Positions 33,758 to 42,867 of a stretch of DNA of 64,000 nt are shown in pieces. The translations under genes were made by a program, and so were the position numbers. Source of the stretch: Longicatena caecimuris. GTDB taxonomy: Bacteria; Bacillota_I; Bacilli_A; Erysipelotrichales; Erysipelotrichaceae. The stretch covers positions 1 to 64,000 of the forward strand of contig NZ_SMBP01000002.1 of assembly GCF_004341945.1 (NCBI RefSeq). The letters are read 5' to 3'. Positions within the stretch are counted from its first letter, which is position 1. Each line of letters opens with the position of its first letter. A model generated the notes under the pieces. That model ran no database searches. It saw only the letters and a list, made by a program, of their open reading frames with translations, and was not told where the DNA came from.

Positions 33758-35074
33758 TTAAACTTTTTTCTTTTTCCTAAACTTTTGTTCACTTTCAGGA
33801 TCCTTCACAAACATCAAGAAAATCATTCCTAACACCATCATAGGAATCAATCCCAGAATTCCATAACGCGTTTCTCCTGTTATCATAATGATGATGGATA
33901 CCGCGATAGGTCCTAAAATAGCCGAGAATTTCGAGAACACAGAGAAGAAACCAAAGAACTCATTGCTATCTGCCTTATCAGGAATCAGTTTCGCAAAATA
34001 GGAACGTGATACGGACTGAATACCTCCCTGAAACATACCCACCAATAAAGCCACTAACCAGATAAAGGATGGATTGCTTTGTATCATGGCACCACAGCCA
34101 ACCACCCCGATATATCCAATGATGCCGGCATAGATCATTTTCTTGGAGCCAAAATTTCCTACCAATTTACCAAATAAGATGGAGAAAGGACAAGCGATGA
34201 TATTGATAAAGATAACAACTACTAAACTCATCGTATCCGTAATTCCCATTTCGGTTGCTAAAGATACTGCCATTTTAATGACCGTATTCACACAGTCGAT
34301 ATAGAAGAAATAAGAGATACAGAAAAGAAAGATATTTTTATTTTTCTTAACATCCCGAAAGGTATGCCACAAATGAGCGAACGATTCTTTTATTACATGA
34401 GGAACCGGTTCATGATAGTTCTTTTGTTTAACATTTTTTAACATCGGACGTGAATAAATCCACCACCATAAAACTGCCAATCCCATCGTTATTCCACATG
34501 CCATGCGATAGGTTAAAGTAAAGGAACCAATCACCAAGTCACCCGTTACTTTATCACCAAACAACGTAACTGCCGCAAAAGGAATGACAAAAATCAAAAA
34601 CGGTAACACCGAGCCGATATACCCCCAGGCATAGCCGGCTGCACTGACTTTATCCACACGTTCATCATCACAAACATCCACGATGAAAGCATCATAGAAG
34701 ATAATGGAACCATTATACCCCAACATGGCGATAACAAAAACAAGCAAAGCCATCTTGTAATCAATGAACGGCAAGGCTAAGGCAAAACCGCCAAAGATTC
34801 CCATATATAAGAAGAATTTAAACATTCGCATCTTTTTATCTTTATAATCTGCCATTGTACCTAAGACCGGCGATATCAATGCCAAAATAATCGCATAAAT
34901 AGCATTTGCCCATCCAACATAGACACTGCTATCACCCGGTGTAATCTTCGCTATCAACAAAGGGAAAATCACCGTACAGGTCGTTAATACTTGTGCTGAA
35001 TTACCGACATCGTATAATATCCAGCTGGTTTCCTCTTTCGTAAAGCCTAATTTTGTTAAAATTTTTGTGAACAT
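33758..35074 (-). CDS. MFS transporter, UMF1/Atg22-like
   Basis: 438 residues with about twelve membrane helices. The N-terminal WILYDVGNSAQ and the loop GTMADYKDKKMRMF are typical of the UMF1 family (Atg22-like). In yeast the family exports amino acids from the vacuole; the bacterial substrates are unknown. The gene is 22 bases behind a phosphodiesterase gene in the same direction. An amino acid or peptide breakdown product is a guess only. Confidence 0.85.
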   Translation of the reverse strand: MFTKILTKLGFTKEETSWILYDVGNSAQVLTTCTVIFPLLIAKITPGDSSVYVGWANAIYAIILALISPVLGTMADYKDKKMRMFKFFLYMGIFGGFALALPFIDYKMALLVFVIAMLGYNGSIIFYDAFIVDVCDDERVDKVSAAGYAWGYIGSVLPFLIFVIPFAAVTLFGDKVTGDLVIGSFTLTYRMACGITMGLAVLWWWIYSRPMLKNVKQKNYHEPVPHVIKESFAHLWHTFRDVKKNKNIFLFCISYFFYIDCVNTVIKMAVSLATEMGITDTMSLVVVIFINIIACPFSILFGKLVGNFGSKKMIYAGIIGYIGVVGCGAMIQSNPSFIWLVALLVGMFQGGIQSVSRSYFAKLIPDKADSNEFFGFFSVFSKFSAILGPIAVSIIIMITGETRYGILGLIPMMVLGMIFLMFVKDPESEQKFRKKKKV

Positions 35075-35096
35075 ACTTTCTTTCCTCTCTTATCTT

Positions 35097-35624
35097 TTAT
35101 AGGTTGGGTAATGTTTTCATTTCCGCATGGATATGTTTCCCCTCAATTTCAACGATAGCATATCCGGCACCATTCATCCCAAAACTAAGCGAGCCTGGAT
35201 TGATCAGGGTAACACCTTCATATTCCACACAACACTGCTCATGCGTATGACCGAAAAACAGCGTATCACAGCCCTGCCGTTTTGTATAATCAGACAATTT
35301 TTCATATAGGCGCCGCATGCATTCTTCCATCATTTCTTCACCGCTGAGATGTTGCATATGTAAAACCTCTTGTACGGTTTCTTCATCAAAACGATTTCCA
35401 TGCATACATAGCACTTTCCGTTCTCCTAATGTAAAACGCAATTCCATGGGCAGACTGGTATGACGGTCATGATTGCCTCTGACAATATGAAACTGCTCTA
35501 GATACGACAAGGCAAAGCCCACATCTCCCATATGAAAATAGCCATCCATAAGAGGATATTGCAATATCAGATTACGAGTCTTTTCTAATTGTCCATGCGT
35601 ATCACTTATCAGCAGGTATTTCAT
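35097..35624 (-). CDS. YfcE/MJ0936-type metallophosphoesterase
   Basis: 175-residue calcineurin-like phosphodiesterase. All metal-binding motifs are present: SDTHG (residues 7-11), GYFHMGDVG, RGNHDRH, MHGNRFD and GHTHEQ, plus NPGS near the C-terminus. The family hydrolyses model phosphodiesters and its physiological substrate is mostly unknown. It is the first gene of a probable two-gene operon with the UMF1 transporter. Confidence 0.9.
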   Translation of the reverse strand: MKYLLISDTHGQLEKTRNLILQYPLMDGYFHMGDVGFALSYLEQFHIVRGNHDRHTSLPMELRFTLGERKVLCMHGNRFDEETVQEVLHMQHLSGEEMMEECMRRLYEKLSDYTKRQGCDTLFFGHTHEQCCVEYEGVTLINPGSLSFGMNGAGYAIVEIEGKHIHAEMKTLPNL

Positions 35625-35969
35625 AACGTTTCCTCCTACCGAACTCTTCTTTTATTATAAACTGTTTTAGAGAAAGTTCCTATCCTAAATTGTTCGATTT
35701 ACAAAGAATTTACAAAAAACAAAACGGTGCTAGGTAAGAAAATCAGTATCCTGTAAAGATGCATCCTGTATATTGATTACAAGGTCCATATCTGCGATTT
35801 TCACCTAGATATTCCAATTATTTCCTCACCTTATATTGATAGGAAAGTTTATGATTATCTACTTCCTATGATAAAATAAGACAAGCAAAAAAAGCTATCC
35901 AGATAGGACATATAATAAGAGGAGATGTAATCTTATTTCCGTTATAATGAATAGGAAAGGAGTCTACCC
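35625..35969. other. Intergenic region between divergent genes
   Basis: 345 AT-rich bases. TATAAT-like strings occur at 35911 and 35943 but neither has a -35 at standard distance, and the second is too close to the ribosome binding site (GAAAGGAG, before 35970) to be the main promoter. No ORF or RNA structure is supported. Confidence 0.45.
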
Positions 35970-36827
35970 ATGGATTGGAATACAAAATTACAAGATATTA
36001 TAGATTATGTTGAAAACCATTTACAACGCGACCAAGAACCTATCAAGCAAGAGGAAATTGCCCAATTAGCTGGATGTTCCATAGGTTTTTTTCAAAAAGT
36101 ATTTTCCTATATGTACGGTATTAGTTTTGCCGAATATGTTCGATCAAGAAAATTAACCTTAGCTGGCTATGATTTGAAAAGTACAAACTTAAGAGTCATC
36201 GATATAAGTTATCGCTATGGATACGATTCTCCTACTTCTTTTACAAAAGCTTTTCAGCAATTTCATGGAATCACGCCGACACAAGCAAGAAATATTGATG
36301 CCCAATTACGTGTTATCCCTAAGATGCAGATAGCTTTGAAGCAACGCTATACTTGGTCAATAAAACAAAAACCGGGGTTTCGTCTGCTCGGTAAGAAGAT
36401 GCACTATAGAAAAGGGGAACAATATACAAAAATTCCTGCTTTCTGGAGCGAATGTCAACGAGATGGAACGTTTTCTCAATTGATAACGATGGATCAAGGT
36501 ACACCACAAGGCGTATTTGGTTTATATCCTTATGAGAATTTTAACTCCGATAGGCAAAACTATTCTCTCATGGTTATTTCAGATGACGCTCTGCCCAAAG
36601 GCTATTACGAAATATCCATACCCGCAACCACCTGGGCTATTTTTGATTGTCAAGGTCCTGTACCACAAGCCATGCAAAATGGTTGGAAATATTTACACGA
36701 AGAATGGATCATGAAATATCCATTTCAACACGCAGCCTGTCCAGAACTAGAATGGTACAGCAACGCTAATGCCTATGACAGTAATTATAGTAGTCAGATC
36801 TGGATTCCCATTATTCATAAACACTAG
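35970..36827 (+). CDS. AraC-family regulator with C-terminal GyrI-like effector domain
   Basis: 285 residues. The N-terminal AraC-type double helix-turn-helix (about 1-110) has EEIAQLAGCSIGFFQKVFSYMYG and the second recognition helix RYGYDSPTSFTKAFQQFHGITP. A GyrI-like small-molecule-binding domain (about 125-285) follows, as in Rob and SoxS-like fusions. The second half is clearly related to the next protein: IPAFWSECQRDG here against IPAFWSAIQKDH there, and IPATTWAIFDC against IPARTWAIFPC. It probably senses a hydrophobic or cationic compound and regulates the adjacent genes. GGAAAGGAG precedes the ATG. Confidence 0.9.
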   Translation: MDWNTKLQDIIDYVENHLQRDQEPIKQEEIAQLAGCSIGFFQKVFSYMYGISFAEYVRSRKLTLAGYDLKSTNLRVIDISYRYGYDSPTSFTKAFQQFHGITPTQARNIDAQLRVIPKMQIALKQRYTWSIKQKPGFRLLGKKMHYRKGEQYTKIPAFWSECQRDGTFSQLITMDQGTPQGVFGLYPYENFNSDRQNYSLMVISDDALPKGYYEISIPATTWAIFDCQGPVPQAMQNGWKYLHEEWIMKYPFQHAACPELEWYSNANAYDSNYSSQIWIPIIHKH

Positions 36828-36839
36828 AAGGAGAAAAAC

Positions 36840-37349
36840 ATGAAAACCGCATTTCACATAGAAGAAAAACAAAGCATACGTGTCGTAGGCTATTTCCTGG
36901 AAACAACAAATCAAAAGGGCGAAGCAAGAAAAGCCATTCCTGCATTCTGGTCTGCCATTCAAAAAGATCATCTGGATAAGAATTTACTTGCGATGGCAAA
37001 GGATAGTACACAAGGTCTTTTCGGTATTCATATTTATCAAAGTGACCCTTATGATACTCGTAAATTTACCTATATGATTGCTGTTGCAAGTGATCATGCT
37101 GTACAGGGGAATCTTTTTGCATATACCATTCCTGCAAGGACATGGGCAATCTTTCCCTGTACGAAAAAGACAATAGGAAAAACAGAAGCACAGGCAATTA
37201 CAAAATGGCTGCCAAAGTCAAAATATAAACCTTTAAATAAAGGCTATATCACAGGAAGAATGAAAGCAGGAGCTCCAGATATAGAATATTATCATGCCGA
37301 TGGCAACGTTGAGGTATGGATCGCCGTACAAGAAAAGAAAGGAGTGTAA
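36840..37349 (+). CDS. Stand-alone GyrI-like small-molecule-binding protein
   Basis: 169 residues, all one GyrI-like (effector-binding, SOUL-related) domain with no DNA-binding part. It begins 12 bases after the AraC/GyrI gene and looks like a duplicate of that protein's C-terminal domain. Free GyrI-like proteins bind or hydrolyse toxic compounds or, in E. coli, inhibit gyrase. Which of these applies is not shown. Co-transcription with the regulator suggests that both bind the same ligand. Confidence 0.82.
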   Translation: MKTAFHIEEKQSIRVVGYFLETTNQKGEARKAIPAFWSAIQKDHLDKNLLAMAKDSTQGLFGIHIYQSDPYDTRKFTYMIAVASDHAVQGNLFAYTIPARTWAIFPCTKKTIGKTEAQAITKWLPKSKYKPLNKGYITGRMKAGAPDIEYYHADGNVEVWIAVQEKKGV

Positions 37350-37354
37350 ATCTT

Positions 37355-37849
37355 ATGAAAAAAAACATTGATTTCTCAGAATTTATGACAGCTGTATCGC
37401 AAGAAAACCATGCATTTATAGTAAATTTGCATCAAGAGCTTCTTCATCAGGGGTATAGGATACATATTAAAGAAGCCAGAAGTGGCTATGTCGCTGCTTA
37501 TGTATTGCATAATAAGACAATTGCAAATTATATCTTCAGAAAAAAAGGGATGTTGATAAGAATTTATGGCGCTCATGTAAATGAATATGAAGCAGTTTTA
37601 GACACCTTGCCCTTGGAAATGCAGGAAGCCATTTCACATGCACCTGTTTGTAAACGTTTGCTTGATCCACATGCATGTAATCCGAAATGTTCTATGGGAT
37701 ACTCTTTTTTTATGAAGCATGCGTATCATCAGAAATGTCGCAACGGTGCTTTTATGTTTTTGCTTCATCCAGATTATCATCCATATATTCAATCGCTTGT
37801 ATTACATGAAGCAGAGGCATATAGAAAGGAACTTATGTTGTCCCAGTGA
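37355..37849 (+). CDS. Hypothetical protein, third gene of the AraC/GyrI unit
   Basis: 164 residues, soluble, no signal peptide or membrane segment. AAAGGAG sets the start at 37355; the open frame extends back into the previous gene. A cluster CKRLLDPHACNPKCSMGY (about 118-135) and a later CRNGAF hold four cysteines in a pattern that could bind metal. I do not recognise the family with confidence. The 5-base gap to the preceding gene indicates one operon. Confidence 0.75.
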   Translation: MKKNIDFSEFMTAVSQENHAFIVNLHQELLHQGYRIHIKEARSGYVAAYVLHNKTIANYIFRKKGMLIRIYGAHVNEYEAVLDTLPLEMQEAISHAPVCKRLLDPHACNPKCSMGYSFFMKHAYHQKCRNGAFMFLLHPDYHPYIQSLVLHEAEAYRKELMLSQ

Positions 37850-37913
37850 TAAGTATGTAATGCACAATTCTTTATCAGAATAGTGACAAGATGAATCATG
37901 ACACATACAGACA

Positions 37914-37943
37914 TAAAAAAACTTCAAACCTTACGTCTGAAGT
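37914..37943 (-). terminator. tRNA-Leu terminator
   Basis: Minus-strand ACTTCA / TGAAGT with an 11-base loop and six to seven T, just after the tRNA. Confidence 0.8.
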
Positions 37944-37955
37944 AGTCTGTTCCAT

Positions 37956-38039
37956 TGGTGCGGGCGACAGGACTTGAACCTGCACGCGCGAAGCACTAGA
38001 TCCTAAGTCTAGCGTGTCTGCCAATTTCACCACGCCCGC
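37956..38039 (-). tRNA. tRNA-Leu (anticodon TAG)
   Basis: 84 bases including an encoded CCA. The acceptor stem is GCGGGCG / CGCCCGC. The anticodon arm CTAGA-CTTAGGA-TCTAG places TAG at positions 34-36. The variable arm is long as in type II tRNAs, and the T arm is GGTTCAAGTCC. Confidence 0.96.
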
Positions 38040-38050
38040 ATTGCTTAAAT

Positions 38051-38079
38051 ATGATAGCATATTTTTATTTGCTTGGCAA
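38051..38079 (-). promoter_or_regulatory. tRNA-Leu promoter
   Basis: Minus-strand TTGCCA (38079-38074), 17-base spacer ending TGC, TATCAT (38056-38051). Confidence 0.7.
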
Positions 38080-38154
38080 ATACTTTTTTAGAAACTAGTT
38101 TTTTCTTGGATCGTATCATGTTCATTTTATCCTTCTATCACGTTATCTGATTAT

Positions 38155-38739
38155 TTAATGGCTGTTATGAATGCCCACTGCAATTTCATCCTCTCTTTCA
38201 TAGACAGGCTTCCCTTTTAATTGCTTTTTATAGTTCCAGCAAGCTATGGCATCCTGTAAACGGCCATTTTTATGATCAGCAAAATAAGCACGTATATACG
38301 CATTATACGCAAATTGCTCGCCAATCTTTAAATCCTGCGTTGACTTATCTTGTAAAAGCTGGTGATATGCTGCGATAGCATCGGCATAAGTCTTTCCCGC
38401 ATGATGTTTCAACCATTTCTGAAAGGTAACACAAAAGGTAAATGACGATCCTATATGTTGTTTAAAAAAAGTCCGATGTTTCTCACTGCAAATAATATTA
38501 GGTTCAATAAGCGTCGTCAAATAAAGATCATCGTGGATGGCTTTTTTTATTACCCGTTTGCTTGGCTGTAAACAACAACCAGTCTCTAAGAAATAAGCAA
38601 TCCGTTTCGTCAATTCTTGTTTATTGCCTGATGTAGGAAGTCCAAGTTCCTTACAAAAAGCCACTAACTCCTCTTTTAAATAATAGTAGGAAGAAAAGGT
38701 TTCGGCATTCATAAATTTGCTGAGCTCAGGTTTTTCCAT
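38155..38739 (-). CDS. SAP-domain protein (DUF6434-like)
   Basis: 194 residues. The first 60 residues form a SAP-like helix-extended loop-helix (KEELVAFCKELGLPTSGNKQELTKRIAYFL), a motif often used for nucleic acid binding. The rest resembles the DUF6434 region (FCVTFQKWLKHHAGKTYADAIAAYHQL ... AYIRAYFADHKNG). Function unknown. It starts 9 bases after the SRPBCC gene, so the two are probably co-transcribed. Confidence 0.75.
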   Translation of the reverse strand: MEKPELSKFMNAETFSSYYYLKEELVAFCKELGLPTSGNKQELTKRIAYFLETGCCLQPSKRVIKKAIHDDLYLTTLIEPNIICSEKHRTFFKQHIGSSFTFCVTFQKWLKHHAGKTYADAIAAYHQLLQDKSTQDLKIGEQFAYNAYIRAYFADHKNGRLQDAIACWNYKKQLKGKPVYEREDEIAVGIHNSH

Positions 38740-38748
38740 ACGCCTATC

Positions 38749-39150
38749 TTATCCTTGTTTATCTAGGGCATTTGCTAGATCCTGCATATAAGTTTCCTGT
38801 TGTTTTTGTAGAAAGCCTTTTATAAATGGTTTCATATAAAATTTTTTCACCCTTACTTCTTCTGTAAATATCACTTGTGTCCCAGCATCTGTATCATAAA
38901 GACAACCTTCCCAAGAGCCACTCATATTCTTATTCTCAATAGAAAACGCATATACCCGATAAGGTTCTTTCTTAGTAATGGTAAAGGTGGTTGTGATACC
39001 ATCCAAAGATCTTTCTTGAAACTTTTGATCATCCAAAACTTTTATTTCACTTATATCACTGCGCCAAGCATACGTGTCCAATGACGTCATCAAATTCCAT
39101 ACTTGTTGTATGGGATATGGAAATACTTTTTTTATTGTTGAAACAGTCAT
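38749..39150 (-). CDS. SRPBCC/START-like ligand-binding protein
   Basis: 133 residues with a polyketide cyclase/SRPBCC fold pattern. The N-terminus TIKKVFPYPIQQVWNLMTSLDTYAWRSDI is the typical first strand and helix. The middle is beta-rich (GITTTFTITKK, GSWEGCLYDT, TQVIFTEEV), and a long C-terminal helix follows. The ATG at 39150 is placed 9 bases after GGAGGA; an ATG at 39159 is too near. Its ligand is unknown. Confidence 0.82.
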   Translation of the reverse strand: MTVSTIKKVFPYPIQQVWNLMTSLDTYAWRSDISEIKVLDDQKFQERSLDGITTTFTITKKEPYRVYAFSIENKNMSGSWEGCLYDTDAGTQVIFTEEVRVKKFYMKPFIKGFLQKQQETYMQDLANALDKQG

Positions 39151-39159
39151 AATAAACAT

Positions 39160-40374
39160 TCCTCCTTTATTTTCTTAAACGACGATTCGCCTTACCATAA
39201 ATATCTGCGTATGCAGACGTTGCACAATGTGATATATATATTTTAACAGTAAAAATCGCCATTTCAGCTTCTTTATTACCAGAAATTGTCCTTTGCTAAC
39301 GTCAATCATCGTTCCCTGTTTGTTTAACCATCCACATATGAAAAGCGAATAGGTTATTTTATTGTATCATAATCACAAAGCAACACAATATAAAGTACAA
39401 TATGCTTGTTGGTTTTTATCTTTTATCACACTACCTTTTTGATAGGATACCCTATTTTTTTATTTATGATATCACTGTAAGTCATCCATACACATAAAAA
39501 ATTGGTTATTATTTTATGTCTTAACTTATGCTTTATAAGTTTTCACATTCCATCGATAGACATCTTACCTATATATTATACAATGTCATATAGGACAACA
39601 TCCTGTCATATTAACCATGATTTTATCAAAGGTTCATCATCCTATGAATTTTTTACTTTTTGTTTTGTTCATAGAAAAGATATAATATTTACATGATGAT
39701 GACTTCGCAACATCTATACCATGAATGAGAAAACGAGGATGCGGCTATGACAACTGACATAGCAGAATTAGATTAGATATGGCATTAAATAGTATGCATA
39801 TGTATTTTTGAAGTGATTCGCAGCAATTAATATACACTTATTTTGCTAACAGTGAAGCCTTTTTGGGCATTAAAGCAGAATCAATTTAACAGGATATTGC
39901 CTCTTACAGTACAATGCCTGTTGACGCATTTGAAAAGCAGTATCAAATTATTCTGATGACCGTGCCATAATGGATATAGCTTTTCGAATATTTATTGAAG
40001 CTATTCTGCTTCTTATGTAAATAAAGCTTTATATCCGGTGGAGAAATAAAAAGCTTTTATTGCTAATTTCATGCTTTTAAAGATACCCCATTAGTTACAA
40101 CTTTTTGCGTTCTTTGCCAATTGGGTACGGATACTATCGCATTTATAAATGATATATACTAAAATTAACCATACACGAGGTAAAGGATATTTCATCTTAT
40201 ATATTCAGAAACTATTATAAAGAATTATGTGAAGAAAAATCATAAATAATAAACTTGCGATAGGTTTAGATATGACTGTTTCTGAATAGCTTGATATTCA
40301 AAAATGAACGTATCAGCATTTGATGGTGCATAGCAGTATATAAATTTTTAAATCATATATTTAAAATATTGTAA
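39160..40374. other. Long AT-rich non-coding stretch with possible gene relics
   Basis: About 1.2 kb without an intact gene. Between roughly 39740 and 40140 the plus strand reads as short coherent peptides broken by stops and frame changes, for example FANSEAFLGIKAES then ASYSTMPVDAFEKQYQIILM. This is suggestive of a decayed gene, but no family could be identified. The remainder shows nothing I can support. Confidence 0.4.
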
Positions 40375-40412
40375 CATTGTTATGAGTTATTTTATTGTAA
40401 CAATGCTTTTTT
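40375..40412 (+). terminator. Orphan terminator
   Basis: CATTGTTA (40375-40382) / TAACAATG (40398-40405) then TTTTTT. No intact gene precedes it, consistent with a decayed plus-strand gene upstream. Confidence 0.6.
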
Positions 40413-40474
40413 GTGTCTAACTTGAAAAAGTTAATAGTAAATCAAGAGATCGTGAAGCAAATTTTAAATGACCG

Positions 40475-40525
40475 TTGACATTAGTACGGATTCGTACTAA
40501 TGTATAAAGGTACGAATCCGTACTA
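40475..40525 (+). promoter_or_regulatory. marR promoter with nested inverted-repeat operator
   Basis: TTGACA at 40475-40480 is followed by the palindrome TTAGTACG-GATT-CGTACTAA (40481-40500). A second palindrome GTACG-AATC-CGTAC (40510-40523) lies 10 bases later. TAGTACGGATTCGTAC (40482-40497) and GTACGAATCCGTACTA (40510-40525) are perfect 16-base reverse complements. A TAATGT at 17-base spacing is the likely -10. Binding of the MarR protein here would block its own promoter. Confidence 0.8.
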
Positions 40526-40541
40526 TAAAAAGGAGGCTATT

Positions 40542-40976
40542 ATGCAAATTCGAGAACAAATCAAATTAGTCAATATTGCTCTAAGTGGAACATTAGATTT
40601 ATATAGGATATGGGCTAAAAAACATCAATTAAATTATAATGCTCTAGTCATCTTATATACTCTAAATGATTATAAAAAATGCACACAAAAACAAATCTGT
40701 GAATGGTGGGCTTTACCAAAACAGACTGTACATGGTATTTTATTGGACTTTGAAAAAAAAGGATATATCACTATTACAGCCAGTACTAAAAATAAAAGAG
40801 AAAGACTCATTGCATTTACTGAAAACGGTGAGATATTCGCTTCTTCTATTTTGAATAGATTATACCAAATGGAAGAAAACGCCATGCATAAGTTAGGAGA
40901 AGAAAAAAGAAAACAACTTATTGAGAGCAATACAAAATACTATGAATTACTAAAGGAGGAAATAGAAAATGGATAA
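40542..40976 (+). CDS. MarR-family transcriptional regulator
   Basis: 144 residues, winged helix-turn-helix: TQKQICEWWALPKQTVHGILLDFEKKGYITITAS (recognition helix and wing start), then RERLIAFTENG and a C-terminal dimerisation helix. AAGGAGG gives the start at 40542, whereas the open frame begins upstream inside the operator. It overlaps the MATE gene by 8 bases. MarR proteins usually release DNA on binding a toxic ligand, so this is the probable repressor of the pump. Confidence 0.93.
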   Translation: MQIREQIKLVNIALSGTLDLYRIWAKKHQLNYNALVILYTLNDYKKCTQKQICEWWALPKQTVHGILLDFEKKGYITITASTKNKRERLIAFTENGEIFASSILNRLYQMEENAMHKLGEEKRKQLIESNTKYYELLKEEIENG

Positions 40977-42300
40977 AACATTGGCTAAAAATTTTAACTT
41001 TGCTTCATTACTATCATTTGCCATACCAAACGTAATTATGATGATAAGTCTATCCATGTACATTATCATAGATGGCATGTTTGTTTCTCGTTTGATTGGA
41101 ACTACTGCATTATCAGCAGTTAATATGCTTTATCCTGCTATCTGTTGCGAAATGGCCATTGCCATTATGATTGCAACTGGAGGTAGTGCTATTGTTGCAA
41201 GAAAGATGGGCGAGGGAAAACAGAAAGAAGCACAAAATAATTTGAGTTTTCTTATCGTCGTCGAGTTATTAATAGGGATTTCTATTGCTATATTGGGAAA
41301 TTTATTTACTTCAAATATCGTTTCATTTTTAGGTGCCAGTTCAACACAAGCTCCATTATCAATTACTTATGCAGAAATTATATTTACATTTGCACCAGCA
41401 TTTTTTCTACAAACTGCTTTTCAGACCTTCTTTGTAACTGCTGGAAAACCATCATTAGGATTGGTTGTTACAATATTAGCAGGGATAACAAACATAGTAC
41501 TGGATTACGTTTTTATGGCACCATTAAATATGGGAATTGCAGGTGCGGCAGCTGCAACAGGAATCGGCTACTGCATTCCTACTATTGTCGGTATACATTT
41601 TTTCTTGACTGCTAAGCATAATGCGCTGTATTTTGTCCGACCTAAATTTGATAGCAGAGTACTATTGCAGTCTTGTACAAACGGCTCATCAGAAATGATA
41701 ACAAACTTAGCAAATGCAGCTACTACATTTTTATTTAACTATACTCTATTACAGTTTTACGGAGAAAATGGTGTTGCCTCTATAACGATTATTTTATATT
41801 TTCAATATATTTTTACAGCGCTCTATTTTGGCTACGCTAATGGTATCGCACCAATTCTGAGTTATAAGTTTGGAAATGATGATAAAATGCAATTGAAATG
41901 TATCTTTAAAAACAGTATCTTGTTTCTAATCATTAGTTCAATAGTAGCAAACATATTAATGCATATATTCTTGACAAGAGCATTAACTATTTTCACTGTT
42001 GCAAATAGTGATGTTTATAACATAACATTGCATGGGTTCAATATTTACTCTCTAGCATTTACTATTATGGGATTAGGTATTTTCTCATCTTCTATGTTTA
42101 CAGCTTTTTCTGATGGTAAAACATCGGCGATTATATCATTTTCCAGAACATTTATTTTCATCATAGGTGCTATTCTTATTCTCCCAAAGATATTTGGCGA
42201 GATTGGTGTTTGGATAGCTGTTCCAATAGCAGAGATATTAGGATTCATCATAGCTCTTTTTTATCTAGTTATGAATAGAAAAAAGTTTTCTTATATTTAA
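40969..42300 (+). CDS. MATE-family multidrug efflux transporter
   Basis: 443 residues with twelve hydrophobic segments. The family features include the N-terminal SFAIPNVIMMISLSMYIIIDGMFVSR, GGSAIVARKMGEGK in the first half, and the repeated half beginning MITNLANAATTFLFN. Cation-coupled export of cationic drugs or dyes is the family role; the substrate is not predictable. Its translation is coupled to marR. The pair is AT-rich and flanked by sequence that looks decayed on both sides. Confidence 0.94.
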   Translation: MDKTLAKNFNFASLLSFAIPNVIMMISLSMYIIIDGMFVSRLIGTTALSAVNMLYPAICCEMAIAIMIATGGSAIVARKMGEGKQKEAQNNLSFLIVVELLIGISIAILGNLFTSNIVSFLGASSTQAPLSITYAEIIFTFAPAFFLQTAFQTFFVTAGKPSLGLVVTILAGITNIVLDYVFMAPLNMGIAGAAAATGIGYCIPTIVGIHFFLTAKHNALYFVRPKFDSRVLLQSCTNGSSEMITNLANAATTFLFNYTLLQFYGENGVASITIILYFQYIFTALYFGYANGIAPILSYKFGNDDKMQLKCIFKNSILFLIISSIVANILMHIFLTRALTIFTVANSDVYNITLHGFNIYSLAFTIMGLGIFSSSMFTAFSDGKTSAIISFSRTFIFIIGAILILPKIFGEIGVWIAVPIAEILGFIIALFYLVMNRKKFSYI

Positions 42301-42867
42301 AAGATCTTAAATTGAAAAAATTGTTTTAATCGTTGTTATAGTTCTTATCAATTCCCCTCAGTAATAAGATAAATGGGGCAGCCATGATTATGGCGGTGAT
42401 ACTGTTCACAATGATGAAGATTTTATGACTTCATGTAGCTTTAAAATTTCGGACAATGAGAGCGTTAAACTAGTAGACTACTAGATAGCTGATAGAATAT
42501 GATGATTATCTTATGAGCTGTGCTCACCCGTCAATTTATAAAATTAAGTATTAACGTCATCATTTTTACACATGAGTATATCGTTTCTCAGTTTATTGAA
42601 AGCAGAAGTGAAAACTTCTTATTTTCTGCTCATACCTTTGATGACAAAATACCCTTTTAGATTTCTCAATCCCCCTAAAATCATACAAATGAATTTTCAG
42701 CATGGTAAATAAATATTAAATATAAATGAACAGAGACAGTGATATGAATTTAATTTTTCTATTTGAAAAGAAAGTATTAAAATCATGAATAATCCATGTA
42801 CTCAATGATATAAACTTCCTTATACTTGTTCCAATATTAGATATAAATGGTAATACATTGACTTATT
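42301..42867. pseudogene. Non-coding stretch with a probable gene fragment
   Basis: At about 42390-42480 the plus strand reads HDYGGDTVHNDEDFMTSCSF and continues KISDNESVKLVDY. After a stop and a frame change near 42490 it goes on as DDYLMSCAHPSIYKIK. Such runs separated by a stop and a frameshift look like a decayed gene of unknown family. There is no start signal. The rest of the interval shows nothing. Confidence 0.35.

Noticed and set aside
39690-40230. Intact gene in the 39.7-40.2 kb region
   Set aside because: All frames are interrupted; only short coherent runs remain, so at most a relic is claimed.
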